Source: CAYPTB01 sp964413535
GTDB taxonomy: Bacteria; Planctomycetota; UBA1135; GCA-002686595
DNA: 64,000 bases
Assembly: GCA_964413535.1 (NCBI GenBank)
Contig: CAYPTB010000040.1
Coordinates: 186,001-250,000 of the forward strand
Direction: 5' to 3'
Both the position numbers and the translations under genes were made by a program. Under the pieces are notes generated by a model, which worked only from the letters and a program-made list of their open reading frames with translations, was not told the origin of the DNA and ran no database searches. Positions within the stretch are counted from its first letter, which is position 1, and every line of letters begins with the position of its first letter. This document shows, piece after piece, positions 37,499 through 45,790 of the stretch.

Positions 37499-39177
37499 TC
37501 CGAGGTGCAGATTGTTTTACCATCGATTGCGACCTTTACACGCGTGTAGATCGTATAGGTAAACATAAATGGTGTAGGTTTGACGAGATTGAGTGCGTAA
37601 TATGGCATGGACATACGGAGTTGCGGAGTTTTGTCCCTGTTCGAAAGATCGATGTTGTCAGAGAGCACCTCGAAAGGGACCGACTCCGTAACGACGAGGC
37701 CATTTTCATCGCGATAAGTGAACTCCATCGGGTTGGCATAGAGTGGGAGTCGCTGACCTGAGTTGGGGTGAATGTACTCGAAATAGGCTGTCACCTGGCA
37801 GGTCTTGCCTTGTGCGTTCTTGAGGCTTCCATTCAAGCCAACGCCCATTGCCAAACCAGCAGGGAACCACGGCAGGTTGTGATACATGGACACACTGACT
37901 ACCGCCTTGGGATCCTTGGGTTCGGGTTTGACTGGCGTCGATTCGACTGCCGATTCGACTTGGATGAGAACTCGGCCCACGTCCCTTCCGGCGGGTCCAT
38001 TGATCTCCAAGCGGACCTCATAGGATCCAGGCTGCGTGTAAGTATGAACGGGGTTTATCTCGGACGAATCAGAGCCGTCACCGAACTCCCAGTGGCGCTC
38101 AGTGATCTCGCCTGTAGAGGTATCGCGGAATGCGACTCTCAGGGGCGCCTGTCCGTTGCGAGGAAGCGCGTCCAGGCTGACCTTCACAGAGCCGTATACT
38201 CGGATGAACGCAGGCCGAATCTCCGCGTCTGCGCCTAGAGGACCTTCCGCTTCTAGACGTACCTCATAAGTACCGGGAGTCGCGTAGAGGTGACGAGGGT
38301 TCTGTTCAGTCGACGATCCACCATCGCCGAAGTCCCAGTTCCATGAATTGACCGTACCTTGCGTGTGGTCGGTGAACTGCACTTCCAGGGGTGCCACTCC
38401 GCTCGTGCTGCTAGCGCCGAAGGTGGCTTTCACAATCTGTCCACTCGCCTTCTTCTTGGCCGAGTTCCAACCGTCGGTAACGGACCCGACCCTGGCGACT
38501 TTTGCCGGATGCGTCTTTGTCGGAACTTTGGATCCGTAAGTTTCTACCGCAGAGATTGCATTTACGACCGTTGCTCCCATCTTGAAGAGCACTGAACCGC
38601 TATAGCGATCCGCCTCCAACTCGAACTGGTGACGCTTTTGGGTATCATCCGTCTCTACAAGTAGGTGTCCGTTCAGGTGGTGGCCGACTTCGTGGGCGAT
38701 TAATCCGATCGCCGCCCAGTCCTTATTGGACTTGTCGATCGCCTTCTCGATCCACGCTTGGTTGTAGAAGATGTATCGACGTTCTCCGATTACCGTGGCC
38801 AGGGCATTGTCAACGCTGCCGACTGACAACTTGATACTGTTGTGCTCGACTCCTGCTTGATCGAGTATTCCCAACAGCCATTCCTTGCCTCGCTCTCCGG
38901 GAGGCCAGTAGTGCAGGTTGTTTTCGACTCTCTCGCCAGACTCGGTCGTCACGTGAGTGGGATAGATCTCGGAAAACGAACACGAGCGCCCCAATAAGTG
39001 ACCTTCGAACTGTCCACGCTCTTCGTCGGGATCCTCGCTTTGAGAACCTTCGTCTTGGTGAGTGTAGACAAGATGCCCAGCAGTGCTGGTGCTCGAGTTC
39101 CCTGCAAGCACAGCCAATGACGATGCTAGGGCCATGGAGGCAAGGAATTGGCTGATCATGACTTTACAGTTGGGCAT
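37471..39177 (-). CDS. Exported HExxH zinc-protease-like protein with two PKD domains
   Basis: 568 residues. A signal peptide lies in ISQFLASMALASSLAVLAG. Residues ~95-215 have a metallopeptidase core: YIFYNQAWIEKAI, then AHEVGHHLNGH with His162, Glu163 and His166, and FELEADRYSG, where Glu187 or Glu189 is the expected third ligand (M48/M78-like layout). Two PKD domains follow (WNWDFGDGGSSTEQNPRHLY; HWEFGDGSDSSEINPVHTY), then a ~150-residue C-terminal domain I cannot name. Start: ATG 39177 is used; GTG 39183 and ATG 39159 are alternatives. It heads the lower-GC trio. Probable exported protease; the target is unknown. Confidence 0.78.
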   Translation of the reverse strand: MPNCKVMISQFLASMALASSLAVLAGNSSTSTAGHLVYTHQDEGSQSEDPDEERGQFEGHLLGRSCSFSEIYPTHVTTESGERVENNLHYWPPGERGKEWLLGILDQAGVEHNSIKLSVGSVDNALATVIGERRYIFYNQAWIEKAIDKSNKDWAAIGLIAHEVGHHLNGHLLVETDDTQKRHQFELEADRYSGSVLFKMGATVVNAISAVETYGSKVPTKTHPAKVARVGSVTDGWNSAKKKASGQIVKATFGASSTSGVAPLEVQFTDHTQGTVNSWNWDFGDGGSSTEQNPRHLYATPGTYEVRLEAEGPLGADAEIRPAFIRVYGSVKVSLDALPRNGQAPLRVAFRDTSTGEITERHWEFGDGSDSSEINPVHTYTQPGSYEVRLEINGPAGRDVGRVLIQVESAVESTPVKPEPKDPKAVVSVSMYHNLPWFPAGLAMGVGLNGSLKNAQGKTCQVTAYFEYIHPNSGQRLPLYANPMEFTYRDENGLVVTESVPFEVLSDNIDLSNRDKTPQLRMSMPYYALNLVKPTPFMFTYTIYTRVKVAIDGKTICTSEWISWPYTL

Positions 39178-39702
39178 GGTCACGTCTGGTGCCTGTTAGC
39201 AGTGTTTGTCCATCTGTGCTGAACTCATGCCTTGAAGTCCGGCGAGTCCAGGAGCACGGCAGGCCGCGATTCCCGCTTACTCGACGCGGTAATGGCGCCA
39301 AGCACGCAAGAGAACCACAAGAACGGACGCCTGCGAGCCAAAGGCTTGGGCGAGGGCAAGCAAACCGCTGAGCGCGGGGTGTGCAAGCGAGCGAGCATCC
39401 TTTCTCCAGTCGAAGGCGAGTGCGAGGATGCCGCGGCTTTCCCGATACCGCAACCCCCCCAGCGAACAGGAGGAAGGCGGAGTCTCACTCCATGGAAAAC
39501 GACCTTCCTCCGGCGGCGTCGGATGTCGCAGTAGGCGTCAGGGAAACACCTCTAGGGAGCATCTGGATGCCCCGTCGCTGCTGCAGCGGAGGCACGGAAT
39601 GCTCTGCTCCGGTCTCGATTTGAATATCGAGAGGGCGTCTCACTCAATCCCGTAACGATAGATCTCAACGAGCCCAAGGCTCTCGAACGTGTTGTTGCGT
39701 GC
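39178..39702. other. Intergenic region of 525 bases
   Basis: Space between the start of the protease gene and the stop of the ECF42-type sigma gene, at the edge of the lower-GC block. It should contain the trio's promoter near 39180-39260. Several open frames overlap here on both strands, none with a ribosome site or recognisable product. I found no tRNA or direct repeat that would mark an insertion site. Confidence 0.4.
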
Positions 39703-40944
39703 CTAGAGCTCCGCGAGCCGGCGCTCGAGGAAGCGGCGCTCGGCGGCGTTGTCGGCGAGCTGGATGGCGCGCGCGTAGGCCTTGCGCGCTTCGCGCGGGC
39801 GGCCGAGGCGGCGCAGGAGGTCGGCGCGCGTTGCGTGGAAGTAGAGGTAGCCGTCGAGCTGGTTGCGCAGGCGCTCGACGAGGCGCAAGCCGGCTTCGGG
39901 GCCGTCCGCCATCGCGATGGCGACCGCGCGGTTGAGCTCGATCACCGGCGACGGCTGGTGCGCGAGCAGCGCGTCGTAGTACAGAGCGATCTCGCGCCAA
40001 TCCGTGTCCGCGGGATGCGCCGCGCGCGCGTGGGCGGCGGCGATCGCGGCTTGGATCTGGTAGGGACCCGGTTCGCGGCGGGCGAACGCAGCGTCGAGCT
40101 GCGTGAGGCCCTCGGCGATCTCCGTGCGGTCCCAGAGCGCGCGGTCCTGCTCCTCGAGCACGACGAGCTCGCCTGCGCGCGACACGCGCGCGTCGCGGCG
40201 CGAGTCCTGGAGCAGCATCAATGCGAGCAGACCGCGCACTTCGGCTTCGTCGGGTAGGAGCTCCACCAGCATGCGGCCCAGGCGGATGCCCTCGCTCGAG
40301 AGCTCGCGCCGCACGAGCTCGTCGCCGCGCGTCGCGCCATAGCCCTCGTTGAAGACGAGGTAGACGACCGTCAGCACGGCCGGCAGGCGCTCGGAGAGCA
40401 GCGCCGCGTGCGGCACGCGATACGGGATGCCCGCCTCGCGGATCTTGTGCTTCGCGCGCACGAGCCGCTGCGCCATCGCGCGCTCGTTCGTGAGGAAGGC
40501 GCGTGCGATCTCCGCCGCCGTGAGGCCGAGCAGCGCGTTGAGCGTGAGCGGCACCTGCACGTCCTGCGCGAGCGCGGGGTGGCAGCACGTGAAGACGAGG
40601 CGCAGCCGATCGTCGTCGTGCGGGAACTCGTCGTCGCGAAAGCCGACCATGGCGTCCTCCGCTTCATCCGATCCGAGGTTGGAAGCGAGCTCGGCCTCCT
40701 TCTCCGCCTGTAGCTTCGTACGGCGCAGCAGATCCGTGAGCCGATTGCGCGCCGTCGTCGCGATCCACGCGGCCGGATTCTGCGGCGTGCCGTCGGACGG
40801 CCAGCGCTCGAGCGCGCGCGCGAACGCGTCCTGCAGTGCTTCCTCGGCGAGCGCGAACCCACCCGCGCTGCGGATGAGCGGAGCGAGGAGCCGGCCGAAC
40901 TCCTTCCGATAGACGGCGTCGACAGCGCTCCTCGCCTCTTCCAC
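39703..40944 (-). CDS. ECF42-type sigma factor with C-terminal helical (TPR-like) extension
   Basis: 413 residues from GTG 40944. Region 2: VYRKEFGRLLAPLIRSAGGF, EEALQDAFARALERWP, NPAAWIATTARNRLTDLLRR. Region 4: PLTLNALLGLTAAEIARAFL, TNERAMAQRLVRAKHKIREAGIPY (broken here). The long C-terminal extension with YLVFNEGYGA and HATRADLLRRLGRPREARKAYARAI is the hallmark of the group once called SigJ-like/ECF42. This group is known to sit with DGPF/YCII proteins instead of an anti-sigma factor, as here: the partner lies 9 bases upstream. Its signal is unknown. Confidence 0.9.
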   Translation of the reverse strand: MEEARSAVDAVYRKEFGRLLAPLIRSAGGFALAEEALQDAFARALERWPSDGTPQNPAAWIATTARNRLTDLLRRTKLQAEKEAELASNLGSDEAEDAMVGFRDDEFPHDDDRLRLVFTCCHPALAQDVQVPLTLNALLGLTAAEIARAFLTNERAMAQRLVRAKHKIREAGIPYRVPHAALLSERLPAVLTVVYLVFNEGYGATRGDELVRRELSSEGIRLGRMLVELLPDEAEVRGLLALMLLQDSRRDARVSRAGELVVLEEQDRALWDRTEIAEGLTQLDAAFARREPGPYQIQAAIAAAHARAAHPADTDWREIALYYDALLAHQPSPVIELNRAVAIAMADGPEAGLRLVERLRNQLDGYLYFHATRADLLRRLGRPREARKAYARAIQLADNAAERRFLERRLAEL

Positions 40945-40953
40945 TCCGGAAGG

Positions 40954-41331
40954 CTAGCGCTCCGGAGGCGTCGTCTGGTCGGCGTCTTCCTCCCAGATCG
41001 GGCGGATCTCGATCGAGCCGTACTTCACCGTCGGGATCTTCTTCGCCCACGCGATCGCGGCGTCGAGGTCCGGCGCTTCGACGAGGTAGAAGCCGCCGAT
41101 CTGCTCCTTCGTCTCGGCGAACGGTCCGTCGGTCACGAGCGTCTTCCCGCCGCGGACGCGCACCGTCGTGGCCGTCTCGACCGGCTGCAGACGCTCGGCC
41201 GACTGCATCGCCCCCGAGCCGAGGATCTCCTTCGTGAAGACCTTGTAGCCCGCCATCAGCTCGCCCATCTCCTTCGGGGTGGCCTTGGCGTAGTAGGCCG
41301 GGTCGCTGTAGATCATCAGCAAGTAGCGCAT
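40954..41331 (-). CDS. DGPF/YCII-domain protein, partner of the ECF42 sigma factor
   Basis: 125 residues; ATG 41331 with AAGGA four bases before. MRYLLMIYSDPAYYA is the typical YCII start, VTDGPFAETKEQIGGFYLVEA the DGPF motif. The fold is a ferredoxin-like dimer. Family members are regularly found next to ECF42 sigma factors, often as their regulon; a direct regulatory role has not been settled. Translated just ahead of the sigma gene with a 9-base spacer, so one transcript. Confidence 0.92.
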   Translation of the reverse strand: MRYLLMIYSDPAYYAKATPKEMGELMAGYKVFTKEILGSGAMQSAERLQPVETATTVRVRGGKTLVTDGPFAETKEQIGGFYLVEAPDLDAAIAWAKKIPTVKYGSIEIRPIWEEDADQTTPPER

Positions 41332-41642
41332 GATTTCCTTCGTTCCTGCGGGGGTTGGAGCCCGACCGGGGAGCGCGCGTGTCCGCTGCGTCCCAGAGCC
41401 GTGGTCGCTGCTTCGCGGCCGGTTCCTTCTCGGCCGTCACTCTCGACGACGCGCGCGCGCGAGTCGACTCGACAGGTCGGAATCGAAATCGAGCTCTAGA
41501 TCGACTCAGTCACCGGTCTCGCAAGGACTTGGAGCCGCTCCGGCTCCTCCCCGCGACCGGGGGGACCACGCATGCTCCCGGGCTCGAGGGGTGCCGCCTC
41601 GTGGACCTCGTAACCGAGTCGGTTCTTCAGACGCCCCGGCTG
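41332..41642. other. Intergenic region of 311 bases
   Basis: Promoter side of the DGPF gene and 3' side of the DUF3618 gene, both transcribed to the left. I see no ORF with support and no clear terminator, although a terminator for the DUF3618 operon is expected here. Confidence 0.4.
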
Positions 41643-42575
41643 TCAGACGCCAGGGCCGAAGCCTCGACGGCCGTCGAGCTCCTTCGCCGCTCGAGACTCT
41701 TCGGATCCAGCCTCGAGCGCGGCGTCGAACGCCTTTGTGGCAATGCTCTTCGCCTTCTGGGCGACGTCACCCGCAGCCAGGTCTTGCCGTTCGACTTCCT
41801 CGGAGGCCGCGTCCATCGCGGCCGTCACGGCATCCGCGCCCTTCTCGAGGACGCGTTCTCCGCCTTCTCGCATCCGGCGCTTCGCTGTATCGGCGGCTTC
41901 GCCGAGCAGGCGGTCTTCCGTGCGCGTCGGAGGAAGGAGCAGGCCCGCGAGGATTCCAAACGCCAACGCTCCCGCGGCGGCTCCGAGCGGATAGTCCTCG
42001 AGGACTTCGATGGATCGCTGGCGGGCGTGGCGCAGGGACTCGCCCGCACCCGCTGCGCCACGCCGAGCGGCGCTCGCCACTCGCTTGCCCGTCCTACGAG
42101 CCTTGTCGGTCACGTCGTGCGCTGCGTCCTTGGCCTTGTTCATCGTAGCCGACGTCTTCTCGCCGATCGTCGCCGCCGCGTCGGACAGCTTCTCGCCCAC
42201 GCCTTGCCCCCCGTCGTCCAACGGGCTCGAACCATCCCCCTCGCGCGATGCCTTCTCCTCCACGAGCAACCAGCACAGCCCCGCTCCTACGAGCAGCGAC
42301 GGCACGGGATGGTTGCGCACGGTCGTCGCGAGGCCGCGACCCGCCGATCCGAGAACTCGCCGCGTGTCCTTGCCAGAGGAAGAGTCGGAGCGGAACAAGT
42401 CGAGCAGATCGTCCAACAGGTTCCGCGGATCGAGACGTTCTCCCAACTCGTCGAGCGTGCGGTCCATGTCCGCCCGCGTGTCGGCGATGTTCGACCGAAT
42501 CGCCTTGGGGTCCCATCCATCGCCTGCATCGCCGTTCCCGCCATTGCCTGAGTTGGATTCGAATCGCTTGTTCAT
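41643..42575 (-). CDS. DUF3618-domain protein
   Basis: 310 residues. Residues ~25-60 carry the DUF3618 motif IRSNIADTRADMDRTLDELGERLDP. A first hydrophobic stretch (PVPSLLVGAGLCWLLVE) and a second (YPLGAAAGALAFGILAGLLLP) suggest one or two membrane anchors; between and after them are Ala/Lys/Glu-rich amphipathic helices of the YtxH/LEA-like type (KTSATMNKAKDAAHDVTDKA). ATG 42575 overlaps the stop of the holin-like gene (ATGA), so the two are coupled. By family it belongs to stress-related envelope clusters; the molecular role is unknown. Confidence 0.82.
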   Translation of the reverse strand: MNKRFESNSGNGGNGDAGDGWDPKAIRSNIADTRADMDRTLDELGERLDPRNLLDDLLDLFRSDSSSGKDTRRVLGSAGRGLATTVRNHPVPSLLVGAGLCWLLVEEKASREGDGSSPLDDGGQGVGEKLSDAAATIGEKTSATMNKAKDAAHDVTDKARRTGKRVASAARRGAAGAGESLRHARQRSIEVLEDYPLGAAAGALAFGILAGLLLPPTRTEDRLLGEAADTAKRRMREGGERVLEKGADAVTAAMDAASEEVERQDLAAGDVAQKAKSIATKAFDAALEAGSEESRAAKELDGRRGFGPGV

Positions 42576-43009
42576 GACACCTTTTCCTTGATCCATTCCT
42601 TGTTGTCGCGCAGCGATTCCACCGTCTGTTGGGGGAGCAAGTTCCGGGACGACAGGTTGCTCAGGCACGTGCGGATGAGCGCATAGCCGATGATCGCAAA
42701 GACGAGTCCCACGATGGCGAACCCCAGCGTGTACGCGATACCCGCCGAGAACGTCGAGAGCAGGGCGTAGCCGATCAGGATGCTGACCGCGACCAGGAGC
42801 AAGAGCACGCCCGCATAGGCGACGAAGCCTCCCATGGCGAGTCTGCCCAGATCCTTTGCGGTGCTCCCGATGCGTTCGGACACTTCGGTGCGAGCGAGCT
42901 CCACTTCCTGGCGGAACAGCGTCGCGATCTCCTCGCGCAGATCGCGGAACAGGGCCGAGATCGGGCGACTCGCGACGCCCTCCCGGGTTCGAATGCCGTC
43001 GTGGATCAC
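42572..43009 (-). CDS. Phage-holin-superfamily (DUF1469-like) membrane protein
   Basis: 145 residues from GTG 43009. SALFRDLREEIATLFRQEVELARTE (broken here: LFRDLREEIATLFRQE) is the family's N-terminal amphipathic helix, followed by two transmembrane helices (GGFVAYAGVLLLLVAVSILIG; YTLGFAIVGLVFAIIGYALI). Despite the family name, these chromosomal copies are not lysis proteins; they occur with DUF3618 genes. The start overlaps the stop of the upstream gene by GTGA (43006-43009) and the stop overlaps the downstream ATG, making a tightly coupled three-gene unit. Confidence 0.85.
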   Translation of the reverse strand: MIHDGIRTREGVASRPISALFRDLREEIATLFRQEVELARTEVSERIGSTAKDLGRLAMGGFVAYAGVLLLLVAVSILIGYALLSTFSAGIAYTLGFAIVGLVFAIIGYALIRTCLSNLSSRNLLPQQTVESLRDNKEWIKEKVS

Positions 43010-43716
43010 GGTCGTCCCCCTTGCGCGGACGGCGGCGCGAAAGACGATTGCGGCGGTCCGCCGTGCGTGTCGGGGGCGCCCTTGGCGCGCGAGCCGAGCA
43101 TTGCGCTGTGGAGGCCGTAGCCGTCCTCGGGGTAGCCCGTGTCTTGCGAACTGAACGGATGCTCGAATCGGCGGGTCGGGCTTTGGCCGTTCGAACCCTC
43201 GTCACCCGGACTCTCGTCCTCGGAACTCTGATGGCGGTCGATGTGCTGAGCGGACGATTTGAGGAAACGCGCAATGCCGAGGCCGGCGACGAACATGCTC
43301 GCGATGGAGATTTCCGGTCGGCGGCGGGCGAACTCTGCGATGGAGCGCGTGAGCCTCTGGGGATCGCCGTCCTGGAGATCCTCAGCGAAGGATTCGACTC
43401 GGTCGGCTAGCCCGTTCGTCCACGACGCGACCGTGGGGTCGTCACGCTCTTCCAGGCAGCGCGCGGCTTCGCGTACGGCGGAGCCGATGTCGCTCATGAG
43501 GACCCCCGCTTGGGTCCCGCGCTTGGCAGCCAAACGCTCCGCTTGCTCCTTCAACCTCCCGCCCACAGCGCCTGCGGATTCCTTCAGGCGCTCGCGGACC
43601 TCGGATTCGGATGTGTGTTCGTGCTGCGGGCGCGGTTCGCGCGCGGATCTGGATCCAGCGGATTCAGATCCGAAGGGATCGCAGCTTGCTTCGTTCGGTC
43701 GGGGATTGGAAGTCAT
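43006..43716 (-). CDS. Envelope-associated hypothetical protein, first gene of the DUF3618 operon
   Basis: 236 residues from ATG 43716, with GGAG nine bases upstream. A charged N-terminus with ESEVRERLKESAGAVGGRLKE leads to an alpha-helical stretch (VLMSDIGSAVREAARCLE) and one hydrophobic helix (PEISIASMFVAGLGIARFL), then a polar Ser/Gly-rich tail. This matches the size and layout of the 'nutrient deprivation-induced'-type proteins that accompany holin-like and DUF3618 genes, but I cannot claim a named family. Divergent from the ACT-domain gene with a 234-base spacer. Confidence 0.7.
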   Translation of the reverse strand: MTSNPRPNEASCDPFGSESAGSRSAREPRPQHEHTSESEVRERLKESAGAVGGRLKEQAERLAAKRGTQAGVLMSDIGSAVREAARCLEERDDPTVASWTNGLADRVESFAEDLQDGDPQRLTRSIAEFARRRPEISIASMFVAGLGIARFLKSSAQHIDRHQSSEDESPGDEGSNGQSPTRRFEHPFSSQDTGYPEDGYGLHSAMLGSRAKGAPDTHGGPPQSSFAPPSAQGGRP

Positions 43717-43950
43717 GGTCGTGCTCCGGGGTTCGAGAGCGCGGGCAAAGGCAACAACGGTGCCGGGAGTCGAATCGAGGCCTGACGCTGCGCGAAGGCG
43801 TACGACGGAGCGCGAGCGACGAACAAGTTTCAAGAAGCCGCGCGCTCGGTGGCAGTCCTTACACACGAATGGCGTGCGCGAACTCGAGGTGTGCTCGCGC
43901 TCGGGGCTCGGGAATCGAAGGGCGGCGAGCCTTCGCGTACCGTGACGGGC

Positions 43951-44355
43951 ATGACCCCTCCGCGCTTTCTCTTCCGCGTGCACCCCGAGCGCCTCGCCAT
44001 CGCGCGTCTGGATCGCGACGCGCCCGTTCCGAAGTGGGCTCCGGGCTCGTTCCTGAACATCTCTCGGACGCCCGATGAGTTGTCGATCGTGTGTGCGCAG
44101 GACCGCGTGCCGGCCGACGTCGTCCAGGAGCGCGACAAGATCGCCTTCGGCATCGCCGGCACGGTCCCCATGACGACGATCGGCATCCTCGCGGCTCTGT
44201 GCACCGCGCTCGCGCGCGCCCGCGTACCGGTGTTCGCGCTCTCGACCTACGACACCGATTGGCTGCTCGTCTCGGCCGACACGTTTGCGGCGGCACGCAC
44301 TGCGCTCGAGGCCGAAGGCCACACGTTCGAGGCCGCGCCAGCTTCGCGAGGATGA
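43951..44355 (+). CDS. ACT-domain protein (CASTOR/ACT_7-like)
   Basis: 134 residues. ELSIVCAQDRVPADV and GTVPMTTIGILAALCTALARARV are the two halves of the ACT_7/CASTOR-type domain, followed by VFALSTYDTDWLLVSAD. By family it is likely a small amino-acid-binding regulator; no catalytic domain is attached. ATG 43951 is chosen since the in-frame upstream stretch to 43849 is Arg-rich and unrelated. The ligand cannot be stated. Confidence 0.8.
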   Translation: MTPPRFLFRVHPERLAIARLDRDAPVPKWAPGSFLNISRTPDELSIVCAQDRVPADVVQERDKIAFGIAGTVPMTTIGILAALCTALARARVPVFALSTYDTDWLLVSADTFAAARTALEAEGHTFEAAPASRG

Positions 44356-44430
44356 CTGCAATCCGGCGCGCGCGAGTCCCGGGCGTTCCGCGAGGTGGGC
44401 GAGCGACACCGCTCCCGTCGGCCCGCGGGG

Positions 44431-45786
44431 CTACACCGCTTCCGAGACGCTCGTGAAGTCGAAGCTCGCGACGCGGATGGCGGGGACGACGGCGTTGGCG
44501 GCGCGGGAGCCGCGGCTCGCGACGCGCACCGGCTGCGACACGGCTTCGACGCCGGCGAGCACGCGCAAGGGGCTCTCGTTCCAGCGGAAGTTGTTGACGG
44601 GGTAGGCGATCGCGCCCTTCTCGATCCAGAAGACGCCGTCGCGGGTGAGACCGGTGTGGAGCAGCGTGCGCGGGTCGACGGAGCGGATGTACCACATCGA
44701 CGTGACGAGCACGCCGCGCTCGGTCGAGCGGATCAGATCCGCGAGCGAGCCGCGCCCGCCCGACATGAGCACGTTCGACGGTTCCGGAACGGCTTCGAGT
44801 CCCTTCGAGCGCGCCCAGAAGCGACTGGTCGCGAGATTCGCCACGACGCCGCCCTTCACCCATTCGGTGCGCCGGCGCGGGAGCCCCTCCGCGTCCCAGG
44901 GTCGGTCGGGTGCGGAGCCGTTGGCGGGATCCGAGGCGATCGTCACGGAGTCGGGGAAGAGCTTCTCGCCCAAGCGCGTGCCCGCTCGCGTGCCCTCGAG
45001 CGCGTCATTGTTGGAGCGCCCGAAGAAGTTGCGGCCTTCGTCCGCGCGGCGGCGATCCATGGCTCCGAGCAAGAGGTCGAGCAGGCTCGCCACGCACGCG
45101 GGCTCGAGAATCGTCGGATACTTGCCGGGCGCGAGCGGCCGCGCCTGCGCGGAGGCTTTCGCCTTGTCGATCGCGATCCGCGCGCGGCCCGCGTAGTCGA
45201 GCGCTCCGACCGCCGTGGCTGCGTCGTTCGCCCATCCCGATCCGGTGCCGTCGGGCGTGCGCACCGTCTCGGTGAAGGATGCCGTCGTCGAGCGGTGGTA
45301 GCCGAAGAGACCCTTCGAGTTCCCCAGGCACTCCACGCGCGCATCCGCCTGGCTGAAGCCCGCTGCCACGAGCCCCGCCGCGCGCGCGTACTCGAGACAG
45401 ATCGCGGATCCCGCCGCCATGACTTCCGACGCGCGTTCCGCCGTATCGTCCGACCATGCTTCGACGGTCGCGTACTCCTGCGGGCCGAGAGCTTCGACGA
45501 ACTCCGGATCGTCCGGCGCGATGTGGGCGATCTCCTCGGAGCGCCGCACGGCTCGGCGCAGCGAGGCGGGATCGAGCTGGTTGACGCGCGCGCGTCCGGT
45601 CCGATTGCCGATCGAGCTCCGCACCTCGAGCGTGCGCGCGCGAACGCTCCCGCTGGTCGAGGGAGTGTTGCGCGCGAAGCGCAGGTGAGAGGTCTCCTCG
45701 TCGGTGACGGCGACGTGGACTTCGTCGGCGCTCGAGAGCGCGACGACCTCGTCCAGGATGGCGCGGCATTCCTCGCGGCTCAGCAT
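44431..45786 (-). CDS. PmbA/TldE-like subunit of the TldD/TldE protease
   Basis: 451 residues. The fold and length match PmbA/TldE, and the C-terminal half has LPRRRTEWVKGGVVANLATS and SMWYIRSVDPRTLLHTGLTRDG, with no HExxxH, as expected for the non-catalytic partner. In the E. coli pair, TldD supplies the zinc site and TldE completes the chamber that degrades unfolded peptides. It starts 4 bases after the tldD stop, and the ribosome site GAGGT overlaps that stop, so the two are coupled. Confidence 0.88.
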   Translation of the reverse strand: MLSREECRAILDEVVALSSADEVHVAVTDEETSHLRFARNTPSTSGSVRARTLEVRSSIGNRTGRARVNQLDPASLRRAVRRSEEIAHIAPDDPEFVEALGPQEYATVEAWSDDTAERASEVMAAGSAICLEYARAAGLVAAGFSQADARVECLGNSKGLFGYHRSTTASFTETVRTPDGTGSGWANDAATAVGALDYAGRARIAIDKAKASAQARPLAPGKYPTILEPACVASLLDLLLGAMDRRRADEGRNFFGRSNNDALEGTRAGTRLGEKLFPDSVTIASDPANGSAPDRPWDAEGLPRRRTEWVKGGVVANLATSRFWARSKGLEAVPEPSNVLMSGGRGSLADLIRSTERGVLVTSMWYIRSVDPRTLLHTGLTRDGVFWIEKGAIAYPVNNFRWNESPLRVLAGVEAVSQPVRVASRGSRAANAVVPAIRVASFDFTSVSEAV

Positions 45787-45790
45787 CGCA

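Noticed and set aside
39225..39534. Small ORFs of 87 and 100 codons at the edge of the lower-GC block
   Set aside because: They overlap each other on opposite strands, lack ribosome sites and have no recognisable features.
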